Under the pieces are notes generated by a model, which did not search any database, was not told where the DNA came from, and saw nothing but the letters and a program-made list of their open reading frames with translations. Below, piece by piece: positions 11,701 through 22,450 of a stretch of 64,000 nucleotides of DNA (position 1 is the first letter of the stretch; every line of letters begins with the position of its first letter). Source of the DNA: Hormiphora californensis (taxonomy: Eukaryota; Ctenophora; Tentaculata; Cydippida; Pleurobrachiidae); assembly GCA_020137815.1 (NCBI GenBank), contig CM035353.1, positions 3,592,471-3,656,470 on the forward strand, given 5' to 3'. Position numbers and translations under genes: made by a program.

Positions 11701-14700
11701 ATGATAGTACCAACTTCTATGCAAAGAAGTTACTGAGTCAGCTTGATTCTCTAGGATTTGAGCAGCTGGTCCCAAAACAGCCAACGCATACTCGAGGAGG
11801 AACTTTGGATCTCATTCTAAGTCAAAAGGAGAGAGTTGAGAAGATAACGTCGGTGGAAATCTTCCCTGAAGGAACTACTTCTGACCATTATCTGGTCTTA
11901 GCGGAACTGTGGATTGATACACCTAGTGGAGACTATACGTCGCGGGAGCAGGTGGAGATGTACCGAGATTTTAAAGGAATTGATGTGGAGATGTTTCGGT
12001 GTGCCTTGCAAACTGTGGACTGGACTGATGTATTAAACTCAGATTGCCCGGAACGTGCCTTGGAAATATTCGTCAGTATTATGGAGGACTTCGTTGACAA
12101 AACAGTCCCTCTTAAGAGGAGAAGAAAAAAGGGCAAGAAGGACAAGCCATGGAGAAACAATCCAGAGGTGCTCAAGGTTCTTCGTGAACGGCGGCGAGCA
12201 GAGCGTGCTTGGGAAGGGAACAAGACACCCTTGACGAAGAAACAGTTCAATGATCTCAAGAGACAGTTTGGACGGGTGGACAAGAGTGCGAGGATGGAAT
12301 ATGTTAAAGATGACTTGGAGCAGGCGAGAGATGATCCTAAAGCCCTTCAGAGAAAGCTTGATCGTCTCCTTGGTAAAAGTGAGACGTTATTACCGGAAAC
12401 TGGAAACAAACAGAAACTGGCTGAGGATTTTGCAGATTATTTCCATGGAAAGGTTGAGGATATTCGGACAACTGTCAGAGAGGAGCGGAATCACCTACAG
12501 AAAATACGAGCACAAAATTCCATATAAAAATGTGTTTGACGGACTGTAACAGTCCGTCAAACACATTTTTATATGGAATTTTGTGCTCGTATTTTCTGTC
12601 AGAATCTGTATAACACGCACGTGAATTTGAGCCGCGGCGCGGCGCATCTGCACGTGCGGGTTTTCAAGAGAGAGTGAGAGACAAACGTACAACGTTAATG
12701 TGCGTCTCTCTCTTTAATCTCGCACGTGAATTTGAGCCGCGGCGCGGCGCATCTGCACGTGCGGTTCTTCCAGATAGAAATTCCAAATAGAAATCCCAGA
12801 TAGAAATTCCAAATAAAAATGTGTATGACGCCGTGTTAGAAGAGAGGAGACACATGTTCTCCAGTCCTCTCTTGAGGAATTTGAGGAAATCTCTGTGGAT
12901 GAGTTGATTAGGACGGTTGTCGGTTAAGGACATGCCGGATAAGACTTGTGATCTTGACGTAGTACCCACGTGGTTGGGCTGTCTTGAGGAACTGGCTCCA
13001 GTTCTTATGAGGATTATCAATCTGTCTCTTACACATGCTGATGTGCCTAAGATGCTTCAGCAGGCAGTGGTGTTTCCAACGATCAAGAATTCCTATGGGG
13101 ACAAGGATTCTCTGACGAACTACCGACCGGTGTCTAATTTGTCGTTTATCTCCAAACTTCTGGAGAAGGTAGTTCTTGAGCAACTCAATGCTTATCTCAC
13201 CACTAATGCACTTTTGAATAAACACCAATCTGGTTATAGGGTTGGTCATAGCTGTGAGACCCTTCTCATGGGAATGTTCGATGATCTTCTTCAAGAAGTG
13301 GATAAGGGTAATGTCATTGGCCTCTTTCTCCTTGATATGAGCGCTGCCTTTGACACGGTGGATCATGGGAAGCTGAAGGATGTACTTGAGAGGAGGTTTG
13401 GAGTATGTGGATCTGCCCTAAAGTGGTTTTCTAGCTATCTTCAGTCGCGGAATTTCAGAGTCAACGTTGGTGGAAAACTTTCGAGGATTATTGAGCTTGT
13501 TTGTGGAGTTCCCCAGGGATCTCTACTGGGGCCTGTCTTGTTCCTGTTGTATATTGAAGAGCTCCAGGATCTGGTCAAGCCGTACGGTCTTCGGATCAAG
13601 TTGTATGCGGATGACTCCCAACTTTACATTAGTCTTGTACCTACGGATGAGGATAACTGGAAACTGGCCAAAACGAGGATTGAGGAGTGTTTGTCAAGTG
13701 TGAAGGCGTGGATGAACGATCACTGGCTTAAATGTAATCAAGCGAAAACTGAGTTCCTGCTTCTTGGAAAGAGCAGTGCCCTGGATAAGATGGAGTTTGT
13801 GCCTACTGTTGATTTTGGTGGTGTGGAGATTTCTCCGATGGAGTGTACAGGAAAGACAGGAAAAACACTTGGGGTTTACTTGGACACGAATCTATCTATG
13901 GAGAGACAGGTAAACAGCGTGAAGAGGCAGTGTGGAATGCTCTTGAAGAACCTGTGGCAGGTGAATCGCAGCCTGGATATTCCTACTAAAATCCTCCTGG
14001 TCAAGCAACTGATTGTTTCTCGGCTTGACTATTGCAACATCCTATACGCTGGATTGCCAAAGAAGCTTCTTGAAAGCCTTCAGAGGACATTGAACTCGTG
14101 TGTGAGGTTCATCTATAACCTTCATGGACATCAAGATGACTATTCTCAGTATCTTAAGGGCACTCATATCCTACCTATGGAGCAGCGTGTGGAATTCAAG
14201 GCATGCTTGATGGCGTTTAAAATTGTTCATAACCTAGCCCCGGATTATCTCTGTGACCAAGTACCAGTTGAGGACTTGGAGGCTGTTCGAACCACCCGTG
14301 GAACTGCAACGCCTGATCACTACAAGCTTAAGTATCCTAAGCTTTCGAGTATTAACGCCAACTCCAAGTTGAGAAGGAGGTGACCGTCTGTCTTCCTACC
14401 TGAAGTGTGGAATGAGCTCCCCCTGGAGCTTCGATCAGTTGAGTCAGTGGATCTGTTCAAGTCGAGGTTAAAGACAAGATTGTTTGTGGAAGCATTCGGA
14501 GCCAGCGGAGGATGAGGTTCCTTGTTTCGCCTGCTTTCATCAGGTATTTCGCCTAGCTTGTATTTATTTTCTTTTGGTTCTGTTTTACCGCTCATGGTAA
14601 GGTTTTTATTGGCATTTTATAGCATTTTTTCGAGTGAAGCACGAGTGGAAATGATATTTACAGACATTTTCTACCATCTAATGTGGACGTTTTTCCATCT

Positions 14701-16465
14701 ATATCAGTCTGTTATCTCATCTGGACAGTTATGTGAGCCGAGAGTGTTTAAATCAGTTTAATTCAGTGTTTTGGGTCTACCATTTTTTGATATACGTCTT
14801 TAAGTAACCGCTCAGATCGCCTCTCAGTGTCAGTGTCAGTTCTACTACACTGGCCCTGTGAGGTAAGGGCGGCATATAAATAGACATATTATTATTATTA
14901 TTATTAAAACAGCAGCGGAGAGAGAATTGCCTTTAAAATGTTTTTAGTTTCCCTAGTTAGGCTCATCATCAATCTCCCCCTCCCCCTCCCCCTCCCCACC
15001 CACCCCCGACCCCCTTCCCCCTCGGCAGACCTGTGAGACGGTTGAAGAGGTCGAATGGCATGTGGAGGCGATCAAGGAATACATGCCCGGCACCCCCATC
15101 TGTGCATCTCTCTGCATCAACGAACATACCGACATCCAGGGAGTGCCCACAGGGGAGTGTGGCGTGAGGCTGGTGAGAGCGGGGGCTGACGTTGTCGGGG
15201 TAAACTGTTATTTTGACCCATTCCAGTCCATTAATTCTGTCAAGAAGATGATCAAAGCGGTTAAGGATGCCGGCCTCAAGGTAGGTGCACTGCATAGTGT
15301 ATTCAGGTATATTATTACGAAGTACAGTCGGACCCCGATTTTGGGGCCCCCGATTTAGTGGCACCCCGATTTAGGGACAGAATTTTTCCCCCCGATATAG
15401 GAAATTAACCTTATTTGACCCCGATTTAGTGGACACCCCGATTTAGTGGACAAGAGCCTTTCCCCTGAGGGTGTCCCTAAATCGGGGTCCGACTGTATAT
15501 TATTACGAAGTCACCCCTATAATAACTATTCCGTGAGCTTTTGCGGAGGGGTAATTTCATGTCCAAATGTCTCCATTAATTTCAGGCTCACTTTATGACA
15601 CAGCCACTGGCAATGTGGACCCCAGATGCAGGTGTCCAGGGATTCATTGATTTACCTGAGTTCCCCCTTGCATTTGAGCCGCGGACTATAACCCGGTTTG
15701 AGGCGGCACGTTACGCACGGGAGGCTTTCGAAGCAGGTAGTTTAATAGACTTTGCACCCGAACTTTCTTCAACGATCGATCTTTTTGTGAAAAAAGATCG
15801 AGTCCTATACAAATTAATTTCATCCTAATATTTCTTCTACCAAGTGAAATCTACCAACTATGTGTTCTGCTTGGTGACAAAGTCGTGCGCTGACAAGGGA
15901 GGGGTAACTTCGTAATACCAAATGTAACCATGGTTACTAACAGCTGTAACCAAATGTTCTGCAGGAATCATGTTTATTGGTGGTTGCTGTGGTTTTGAAT
16001 CCTATCACATTCGAGCGGTGAGCGAGGAACTATCAGCGGAGAGAGGGGGTTACCTCCCAGCGAATTGTACTAATTGGGGAAAAGCACTGGAGCTTAACAC
16101 GAAACCCTGGGTAGGTTTAAATACTGGTCCCTGATTGGCTAATAACCAATCACGTGACCTAAATAACGAGTTCTGATTGGTTGTTTACTTGTTTCGGTCG
16201 GTTCTTGGTATAACATTATTGTTACACACGTGATGTGATCACATAGCACGTTGTATTATCACAAACTTGAATGCATATATAGGGATTTAGGGGAAGCTAG
16301 GTCTAATGTCGTTTTGAATGTTCTCTGAAGTTCCAGATTCACATAAGATAATCATGCAGGTACGAGTGAGGGCAAAAAGGGAGTACTGGGAAAATCTTAG
16401 ACCCGCAACCGGGAGGATATATTCTCCGACAATGAGTAAACCTGACGATTGGGGTATTCTACCAG
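5797..16465 (+). CDS. BHMT: betaine-homocysteine S-methyltransferase
   Basis: Cytosolic zinc enzyme that moves a methyl group from betaine to homocysteine, giving methionine and dimethylglycine. Exons with matching phases: 5797-5823, 5982-6107, 6404-6523, 8583-8774, 15029-15280, 15586-15736, 15965-16110, 16360-16465; together about 373 residues against about 406 in vertebrates. Recognisable blocks, in order: [15 protein letters not shown] start; [29 protein letters not shown] with the first zinc Cys; [25 protein letters not shown] with the paired zinc Cys residues; [20 protein letters not shown]. All three zinc ligands are present and no frame break was found. The last ~30 residues are not located: the next exon should follow a phase-1 donor at 16466, in microsatellite and noisy sequence. 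Introns 3 and 4 are swollen by mobile elements. Confidence 0.92.
6603..8511. mobile_element. 1.9-kb foldback element with 11-bp TATAGACGCAT arrays
   Basis: Lies in BHMT intron 3. Termini CAGGGTGGGCCAGAAACATG / CATGTTTCTGGCCCACCCTG are inverted, with TA on each side (6601-6602, 8512-8513). Left arm about 6603-7389, right arm about 7883-8511; the right arm lacks about 150 bp present in the left. Most of each arm is dozens of copies of an ~11-bp motif TATAGACGCAT (TATAATGCGTC on the right arm). The centre is polypurine on the left (7391-7620) and polypyrimidine on the right (7670-7880). Similar CAGGGTG termini with a TA target occur at 54553. No transposase is encoded. Confidence 0.85.
8811..9197 (+). 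repeat. 0.39-kb direct repeat, first copy
   Basis: Starts near TACAAATTAAAAACGACAGC and runs to GTTTAGTAGATTGATGA. Nearly identical to 9272-9658, with only a few substitutions seen. The pair plus a 74-bp spacer is bracketed by GTAGTTGATCTATA (about 8801 and 9660), which looks like a 14-16 bp insertion-site duplication. Confidence 0.85.
9272..9658 (+). repeat. 0.39-kb direct repeat, second copy
   Basis: Second copy of the 8811-9197 unit. The two-copy structure resembles long terminal repeats around a very short interior (9198-9271), but no LTR protein, primer-binding site or polypurine tract is visible. Confidence 0.85.
9961..11259 (+). CDS. LINE ORF1, gag-like zinc-knuckle protein
   Basis: An uninterrupted 432-residue frame. 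The N-terminal half is low in motifs; a charged central region follows. Residues ~314-395 hold cysteine/histidine clusters [29 protein letters not shown] and a third CANC...H...H...C group, i.e. tandem zinc knuckles as in ORF1 of Jockey-type LINEs. The expected role is RNA binding and ribonucleoprotein formation. It ends 46 bases inside ORF2, the usual close coupling of LINE frames. Confidence 0.85.
   Translation: MAGVATQNVVITCKQDLKGELLTMSLSEKCKGISMAKSLSDGADTPPTGGTVKVLWTLLVKIYQALPDGPGHRCPTSSSESTVSFTADDLKETFAKLKMDLLDTLPDLVAPKVSEILGPKSPSHETTPGFGNVPVQSTSPATPVKRYLSIKDKGDDGTTPMCETRWSNVLKPQVETALMSIPVLDLSVNKRRTHLHFETDDQLEKAKEKLSPFLEVSTFVEKEKKKDPRIMINDLDQDLLDNERLMSAIVSDKNEEVKKLNDEGHMIKVVHVNKAGRYAVVQVTPEVRKAISEKKDRLFLKLRQHVVKNRFYVTQCYHCQRFGHVAGSIYCPNKDKSAVCAFCTGDHDTRQCKAKLDNDVGRMKCANCEQSGKEDKRHAKTHPASSGLCPFYINARARLMETTSGVTSEEKNVYLTRAWEDLRTKRFGRLAR
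11214..12497 (+). pseudogene. LINE ORF2 N-terminal part: AP endonuclease domain
   Basis: Begins [19 protein letters not shown], typical of the apurinic-type endonuclease that nicks target DNA. Supporting motifs: IQETYL (catalytic Glu), [11 protein letters not shown], and [12 protein letters not shown] (SDH catalytic pair). A basic linker follows. The frame then runs into the inserted foldback element and stops at 12525-12527, so it is cut off from the reverse transcriptase. Confidence 0.88.
12498..12829. mobile_element. foldback MITE inserted in LINE ORF2
   Basis: Begins with a ~50-bp arm (CAGAAAATACGAGC...GACGGACTGT) followed after two bases by its own reverse complement. Then come two copies of a GC-rich core beginning CGCACGTGAATTTGAGCCGC and ending CACGTGCG, separated by a palindromic GA/TC spacer. 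A near-identical inverse copy without the extra snapback arm lies at 48675-48963. Confidence 0.8.
12830..14515 (+). pseudogene. LINE ORF2 C-terminal part: reverse transcriptase
   Basis: Resumes in [14 protein letters not shown] and shifts frame near 12915 into [15 protein letters not shown] motifs in order: [57 protein letters not shown], and the active-site [10 protein letters not shown]. The C-terminus has the CR1/L2-type ending [13 protein letters not shown]...[14 protein letters not shown] at 14381-14383 interrupts it, after which the same frame stays open to TGA 14513-14515. Inactive as it stands. Confidence 0.87.
15325..15495. mobile_element. pogo/Tigger-like MITE
   Basis: Inverted ends CAGTCGGACCCCGATTT / AAATCGGGGTCCGACTG, flanked by TA. 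TATATTATTACGAAG occurs on both sides, suggesting a local duplication larger than the TA target. It lies in BHMT intron 5. Confidence 0.75.
16122..16209 (-). mobile_element. CAGGAACC MITE, 5'-truncated
   Basis: Begins AATACTGGTCCCTGATTGGC and ends TTTCGGTCGGTTCTTG. One terminus is lost. It lies in the intron before the last identified BHMT exon. Confidence 0.8.
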
Positions 16466-19000
16466 GTATTATTATATACCTAGAGATAGAGAGAGAGAGA
16501 GAAAAAGAAGAGAGAGAGAGAGAGGAGGGAGAGAGAGAGAGAAGAAGAGAGAGAGAGAGAGAGAGAGAGGAGGAGGGGGGAAGAAAGAAGGGAAGGGAGA
16601 GAGAGAAAGGGGGGGGTTTTTTTTTTTTTGGGGGTTTTTTCCCCCCAAAAAAAGGGGGAGAAGATCCAGGGGGGTAACAAAAAAACTCTATCAGGGTGAA
16701 CTTAAAACCCATCGTTGTTCTTTAAGGAATTTGGGTATAAATTAAAGCTTGATTGCTTAAATGGTGCCTATTATAACCACTGGAGGGCGGGCCCCGGGAA
16801 AAGGATGATAATGAATGGATTCGGAAATGCAGGGGTCCAAAAAAAATGAAGAACCAATTTTTAAATTTGGTTTTCGTCTGACGCCGTGTCGGCGCACTAA
16901 ATAAACTTGAACATTTAGTACACAGCTGGTAACAATTTAAAGTGCGACATTGAAAAGCCGTGATTGGTTGGCGATTTAAATTTTTATATTACGGATTTTA
17001 AATTTATTTTAAAATTATTTTGTCATCCAATGCGACCGTTAAAATGATGCACGAGATTGTTACTTATAGAAGGGGGGAGAAATTTTTAAAACCCCTGGTG
17101 TGTGCCGAGTTTTAAAAACAAAATTTTTTTTTTAATTTTAACTTTGGTGTGTGGGGGACCCTTGGATTTGTCCAAAAGGTGACCGAAAGCTCCATGCTCC
17201 CAGGGGGTTTTTTAACCACATCAGACCCTAGGCAAGTTAAAACAAGCTGTTTCATCAAACAATTTTTCAAAAAAAACATTCATTGCGTACAGAGGAAAAT
17301 AACATTCCGTCTCACCAAATTCATTCTCGCAAAAAAAAAGCTGCCAGTGAGTCAGGACTCAGCTTGAAGTATATTTTTTTATACAAATATAATTTTTTTA
17401 TTTATTATAATAATAAGTTTTTCTTTTAATAAATATTATATTAAAGAATATTGTAATTATTAAAAATAAATTTTATATATTTTTTCTAAAAATTGTGTTC
17501 TAAAACTAACGTTAAATGCAGGTTATATGTTTTTTCCATTCACCGCACAAACCCAAACCCCCACGAGAATCATCTGAAGAGTTTTTCCAGTTAAATTTAA
17601 ATTTTTTATTTTTTTTGATTTACTAAGAATCTATATTATAAACAAAACCTTTCAGACAAAAATTTGGGGGGGGGGTTTTTGGTTTTCCGTGGAAAATTGG
17701 CGTTTTTTTTGGTGGTTTTTGGGGGGGGTTTTTGGGGAGTTGGGCATGAGGGGGGCAAAGGGTTTTTTTCTGCCTGCATGTTGTGGGGTTTGTATTGCGT
17801 GTTCCTTGGGTTTTTTTGGGGTTTGGCCATCTACTGCTGTGGCCCCGAGAATGCCAATTTTTCTAACCCGTATCCCTGCTTTAATAACTCTACCCCCAGC
17901 TCCAGTTTTTTACGGATCTTTATCACCTATTTTGGGATGTTCTTCACTAGTACTCTAAAGTTCCCCTTTCCAGCTTCCATTTATTAACCCCCATTAAGAA
18001 ACCGATTTTTCCCCGCCGGGGGTTTCCCGGGGGGTTTTTTTTTTCCCCTTTTTGGGGGGGCTTTTTTGGGGTTTTTTTTTTTTTTCCCCTTTCACCTTTT
18101 TTTTTTTTTTTTTTTTTCCTTTTAACTTTTTTTTTTTATTTTTTCCCTTTCCCCTTTTTTTTTTTTTTATTTAAAAAAAGGGGGGGGGGGTGGGGGGGGG
18201 GGGGGGTTTTTGGGGTAATTTTTAAATTTGGGGGGGGGTTATTTTTAAACAAGCTTGCGGGGGAAAATTTTTTTTTTTTTTGGCAATTATATTCCAAATT
18301 TTGGGGGGGGGAAAGGGGTTTTTCCGTGAAATTGAGGGTTTTGGGGTGGGGTTTGGGGGGTTTGGGGGGGCAAGGTTTTTTTTTTTTCCCCCTTTTTTGT
18401 TTTTTCGGGTTTGGGGGGTTTTGGGGGCCGTCAAAAGGGTTTTTTTGGGTTTTTGGTTTTTAGAAGTATTTTTTCTCCCGTTGGGGTTTGTTTTTTTTTT
18501 TCCCCCCGTTTTGGGGGGGGTTCCGCGGGCCCAGAATGCAAAGAATTTTTTGCCCCCCTTTTTTTTAAAAGCTTTCCCCAAAAAATTAATATTCACCAGC
18601 CGCCAAAAAATTTTGAAGAAAAACGCCCCCATAAGAAAAAAAGAGGGGAAAGGGGGGGAGAAAGTTTTTTTTCGGGGGGGGGTTTTTTTGGGGGGGGTTT
18701 TTTTTGGGGGTGGGGGGGTTTATTCCCCTTCCTCTTTTCGGGCCCAAAAAAGGGTACAGGAACCTTACCGGGGGGTGTTTTTTTTTTTCCCTCCAACTGG
18801 CGTAAGGGGTTTGGGGGTTGATTTTGGTCAACTAGCGGGGGGGGGGGGAAGGGGGGTTTTTGAGAATGAGTATTCAATAATGTGGGGCGAAGCTCCGTAG
18901 ATTTTGAGAGGATTCGATAGGGGTGGGGGGATCATAGGGGGCAGATTTTTTTTGGGTCTTTTGCCTGGGCTCTCTAGTCATTTATAATCAAAGTACATTC
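16466..19000. other. GA microsatellite, then long low-quality stretch
   Basis: 16483-16610 is GA-rich simple sequence. 16740-17640 is AT-rich with no gene seen. 17640-18900 is dominated by T and G homopolymers and is probably unpolished consensus; open frames there are Gly/Phe/Pro runs with no domain. The missing end of BHMT may be hidden here. Confidence 0.45.
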
Positions 19001-19063
19001 GGACCCCAGTATACCGGGATGCTTGCGGGAAATGGATTTGCCCGGTAAATCGGAGTCCGACTA
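19000..19063. mobile_element. pogo/Tigger-like fragment
   Basis: GTACATTCGGACCCCAGTAT...GTAAATCGGAGTCCGACTAC matches the degenerate ends of the family seen at 43660. Confidence 0.5.
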
Positions 19064-19241
19064 CATATCATGTCACGTCAAGCATACACACGGTCGCTGT
19101 AGTGGAGAGACACTATAACAGTGTCCAAACACCGTGCGCTAGATCAGGTTGAAAATGTGTTTATTACCGCGCGAGTGTGCGTCTGCGCACGGTGTTTGGA
19201 CACCGTTTCGACACTACAATTGTTACACTATTATATCACAC

Positions 19242-20211
19242 CTGTGCGAGTTTCTTCAAGGGAGATTCGTTTTTGATGAAGTATGCTTCACAGGGGTCGC
19301 TCAGGCCCTCCCCGTTCATCGTGATGATACTCTGCCCAGGCATGGCTCTTTTTTCGTTCTCAAGAAACTCCTGATCAATTTCCATAGCACTGAAATTAGA
19401 TACATGATAAATATTATGTATGGAAGAAAGTGCTAAAATCAGGAACCGACCGAAACAGAACTCGTTATTTAGGTCACGTGACTGGTTATCAGCCAATCAG
19501 GGACCAGTATTTCCTGATTCGGTCGGTTCCTGGCTAAAATAGTAAATGGGTGGTTTCTATGGTAATGGTAGCTGCAACCAAATAACGACAAAATCCTGGA
19601 GCTCTTCAATATACAACAGGAACAAGACAGGCCATGCAGTATAGAGATCTCTGGGCGAAGCAACCATCCAGATACCATATCAGCCACTACACCCGTAGCT
19701 ATCACAAAACTACTCAGTTACCATAGCAACCACCCATTTACCATAGCAACTATTCAGTTACCATAGAAACCACCCAGTTACCATAGCAACCACCCAGTTA
19801 CCAAGGCCTACCATTTTTCGGTATTCATCTTTAACCCTTTAAAGTAACCGCTCAGATCGCCTCTCAGTGTCAAGGTTAGTTCTACTGCCCTGCCCCTGTG
19901 AGGTAAGGGCGGCATATAAGTGGACATATATATCATTATCATTATTGTTATTATTATTAACTGGGTGGTTTCTATGGTAACGAGGTGGTTGCTATGGTAA
20001 CTGCATGTGGTTTCTATGGTAACTGCATGTGGTTTCTATGGTAACTGGGTGGTTGATATAATGGTGATTGCTCTATATACCTTGTATCTCGTCGTTGTCG
20101 TTGGTAACTAATAAGATTATCGACCATATCGCTGTTAGATGCCGACCATTCAGCTTTGTATTCCTGCTGGTGAATTTCTTTCAAACAGATCTTGATCTCA
20201 TCCTGCACCGA
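19242..20211 (-). CDS. unrecognised gene, two exons (partial)
   Basis: Minus-strand exon 20211-20081 (acceptor TATTTCAG, donor GTATAT) gives SVQDEIKICLKEIHQQ... and ends with two bases. Exon 19389-19242 (acceptor ATTTCAG, donor GTGTGA) supplies one base to complete Ser and gives AMEIDQEFLENEKRAMPGQS, then NGEGLSDPCEAYFIK. Phases agree, so these are probably consecutive exons of a real gene. I do not recognise the family. The intron between them contains a MITE, a LINE 3' fragment and arrays of X-box-like motifs. Flanking exons were not found. Confidence 0.55.
19440..19532 (+). mobile_element. CAGGAACC MITE with 8-bp duplication
   Basis: Terminal repeats intact and flanked by exact GCTAAAAT copies (19432-19439, 19533-19540). 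About 16 bp around the GTAAACA site is deleted. It lies in the intron of the minus-strand gene. Confidence 0.9.
19725..19800. repeat. tandem GTTACCATAGCAAC (X-box-like) array, left
   Basis: A ~20-22-bp unit GTTACCATAGCAACCACCCA is repeated about four times with small changes. The 14-bp core matches the RFX X-box consensus GTNRCC..RGYAAC. Confidence 0.75.
19806..19955 (+). mobile_element. LINE 3'-end fragment
   Basis: Matches the last ~130 bp of the LINE at 14771-14905 (AAGTAACCGCTCAGATCGCC, GGTAAGGGCGGCATATAA) and ends in an ATT-rich tail. A strongly 5'-truncated copy. Confidence 0.8.
19958..20050. repeat. tandem X-box-like array, right (inverted)
   Basis: GGTGGTTGCTATGGTAAC-type units repeat four to five times. 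They are the reverse complement of the 19725 array, so the two arrays form an inverted pair around the LINE fragment. Confidence 0.75.
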
Positions 20212-21957
20212 CTGAAATATTCAAATAAGGGAGTTAATATCATTTAGTGCATGCAGACCGACTGCATCTGAAACGAAATAAAGTAGAAATGAACGTCGTG
20301 ATGAGTGTGGTGATGTCCTATCTACACGTGCAAATAGAGAGCAGCGATAGTAGGGACTTGCACGTGCACATCGAGTTTTTGGGGAATTTTCACAATTTGT
20401 AGCTTTTTGGAAAGAACTCAATCTCCTCATTCTAAAGAGCCTAAGATTTTTAAAATTGGTTGAGAAATGGCCAAGGTATGGGGTAAACATGTCTCCAGAC
20501 TCGAAATTGTGCCAAAAAGGTGTTTTTCGACTGTGAAAGCTGCTGTTTCAAAGGGGGGGGGGGGGATTTGTGTAGGACTCCAACGGGCTTTCTAGTAATC
20601 AATAAACCCGGGTTTATATGTAGCGGGTCACAGCCATGTGAAGCAGGGAGGGTGGTATATCCCCCCCATGCATGTTTGGTGGTCCCTAAATCGTCGTCAT
20701 CAAGATCAGATCACATCACCCAACATGCATGATTAGATCACCCCACTGAGGATCAGATCCTCCCACCCATGATCAGATCATCCCATTGAGGATCAGATCA
20801 CCCCACCCATGATCAGATCACCCCACTGAGGATCAGATCATCCCAGTGAGTATCAGATCCCACATTTCACCCAGTAGTCCACTGTGCGTGATGAGATCCC
20901 CATATAGAGTAGAAAATTGGCGAAGACAGAGAGAGAAAGAGAGACACAGAGAGACAGACAGAGACAGAGAGAATGAGCGACGGGCCCGGCCCTTTTCGGC
21001 CGAAGGCCGAATTACATTGACTAGTGGTATATAACCCGACCAAAGGGGTTTATACATATAAGCAAGGATTTATTGATTGTACGTTTTAGCGGCAAAAATT
21101 CTTGCTTTTTATAGCGGGCGGGGTATATCAGACAAATGTTCATCCGTTGATATTTATAGTACCTTTTCAAGAGGGAGGGCGTTTGAAACAGTGGCCAGTA
21201 CTAGAAGGAAAACCGCGTTTATAAAATGCATGATGATCCCTGGGCGTGTACTGCAGCTCCACTCAGCTACTGTAACAGATGTCAGCTAAAATATAAAAAG
21301 GTTAAAATGTTGTGATCAAATATAGTTGTTCGATTGGGCGTTTTCTTATCTCACGATATGTTTCAAAATACGTCAGAGAAATTGTTTGCAAAATAGTAGC
21401 AACCACAACAAATTCACAAAAAATACAGTCGCTGCAGCAATTAATCGGTATAGTAGTAAACATCGGTATAGTAGTAAACATCCAATTTCAGCCCCGGTCA
21501 TTGACCATTGACCATTGGTCATTGACCATTGGTCTCCCGTCTCAGTCTGAAGTTTTGACTGGGTTTTTGGTAACACTGAGAGACTGAAGTGTTTTCCCTC
21601 AAATTTTCTAGCGGTGTTCGAAGCTAGAGATAAGACAAAATAATTTAATCGGGTTATGTAGGATGTCGTCTAAATACCAAACTACATAAATAGGGACCAA
21701 CTTACAAAAAAGAACCCGGGTATGTTAACCATAAGTACTCGGGTTTTTGCAACCTGTCTTCCTCGCTACGATCTACGACGATTGTCATTCTTTTATACCC
21801 GGTCCATATAGCTTGAGCTGAAAAGAAGCGTTCCATCACGTGATATTCAAATGAGAGGTACTTTTCTCTCACTTAAAGGACAATAAGATACTTCGAGATT
21901 TTTGAGTCTCCATCTGCTTCGTATTAAATATTCTTTGTGTCACAAACAATTAAAGAG
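20212..21957. other. non-coding region, no gene recognised
   Basis: Apart from the minisatellite at 20700-20860, this stretch holds AT-rich sequence, a short (CATTGACCATTGGT) repeat at about 21497-21535 and open frames without recognisable motifs. Confidence 0.4.
20700..20860. repeat. minisatellite GATCAGATCACCCCACTGAG
   Basis: About eight units of ~21 bp, each containing the palindrome TGATC(A)GATCA. Confidence 0.8.
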
Positions 21958-21959
21958 AG

Positions 21960-22025
<66 letters not shown>
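21958..22025. repeat. (GA)n microsatellite
   Basis: A long pure GA tract, followed to about 22240 by a scrambled CT/GA-rich region. Confidence 0.95.
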
Positions 22026-22027
<2 letters not shown>

Positions 22028-22209
22028 GAGAGAGAGAGATAGCAGAGGAGGAGAGAGATAGAGGAGAGAGCGAAGCTCTCTACTGCTCAGCTAGATCTGC
22101 TATCTATCATGCTAGCTCTCTACTACTCTATCTGCTCGTCTCGCTAGACTCTAGTCTCCTCTCTATCTGCTGGAACTGCAATCTCTCGATCTCTCGATAC
22201 TAGTGGACT

Positions 22210-22450
22210 GTACTCTGCTCAGATACTATCTTGTTTTGAAGTTCATGCTCATCTCGCATTAGATTAAGAGAACTGCCATGCAAGCATATCTCTTAGTATC
22301 TCGAAAGATATGCCATACAGTCGCTTGTTAAAAACTGCCCCTATTTTTGTTCGTACCGTAACCAGATTATCTACTAGATATATCTACTAGATACATTATA
22401 ATTCAGATCAAATTGCACACTATATATAAGTTCATATAATAAAACGTTCC
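22210..22450 (+). repeat. duplicated segment, copy 1
   Basis: Shares ...TTGTTAAAAACTGCCCCTAT and the following ~120 bp (ACTAGATATATCTACTAGAT, then CAGATCAAATTGCACACTAT) with 23925-24110. Each copy is preceded by a GA-rich tract, so the whole block appears duplicated. Confidence 0.75.

Larger units (their letters stand above)
9674..14905 (+). mobile_element. near full-length LINE, Jockey superfamily (CR1/L2-like), broken
   Basis: Contains ORF1 (9961-11259), an overlapping ORF2 (11214-14515, interrupted), a short 3' UTR and a TTA microsatellite tail (about 14889-14905). The 3' end GGTAAGGGCGGCATATAAAT followed by ATT repeats resembles the tail of L2-type elements. Lesions: a foldback insertion at 12498-12829, a frameshift near 12915 and a nonsense codon at 14381-14383. 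The 5' limit is approximate. It sits sense in BHMT intron 4. A 3' fragment of the same family lies at 19806-19955. Confidence 0.85.

Noticed and set aside
14889-14905. Independent ATT microsatellite
   Set aside because: It is the 3' tail of the LINE, since the truncated copy at 19806-19955 ends the same way.
18222-18900. Long Gly/Phe and Pro/Lys frames
   Set aside because: They fall in noisy homopolymer sequence and have no domain.
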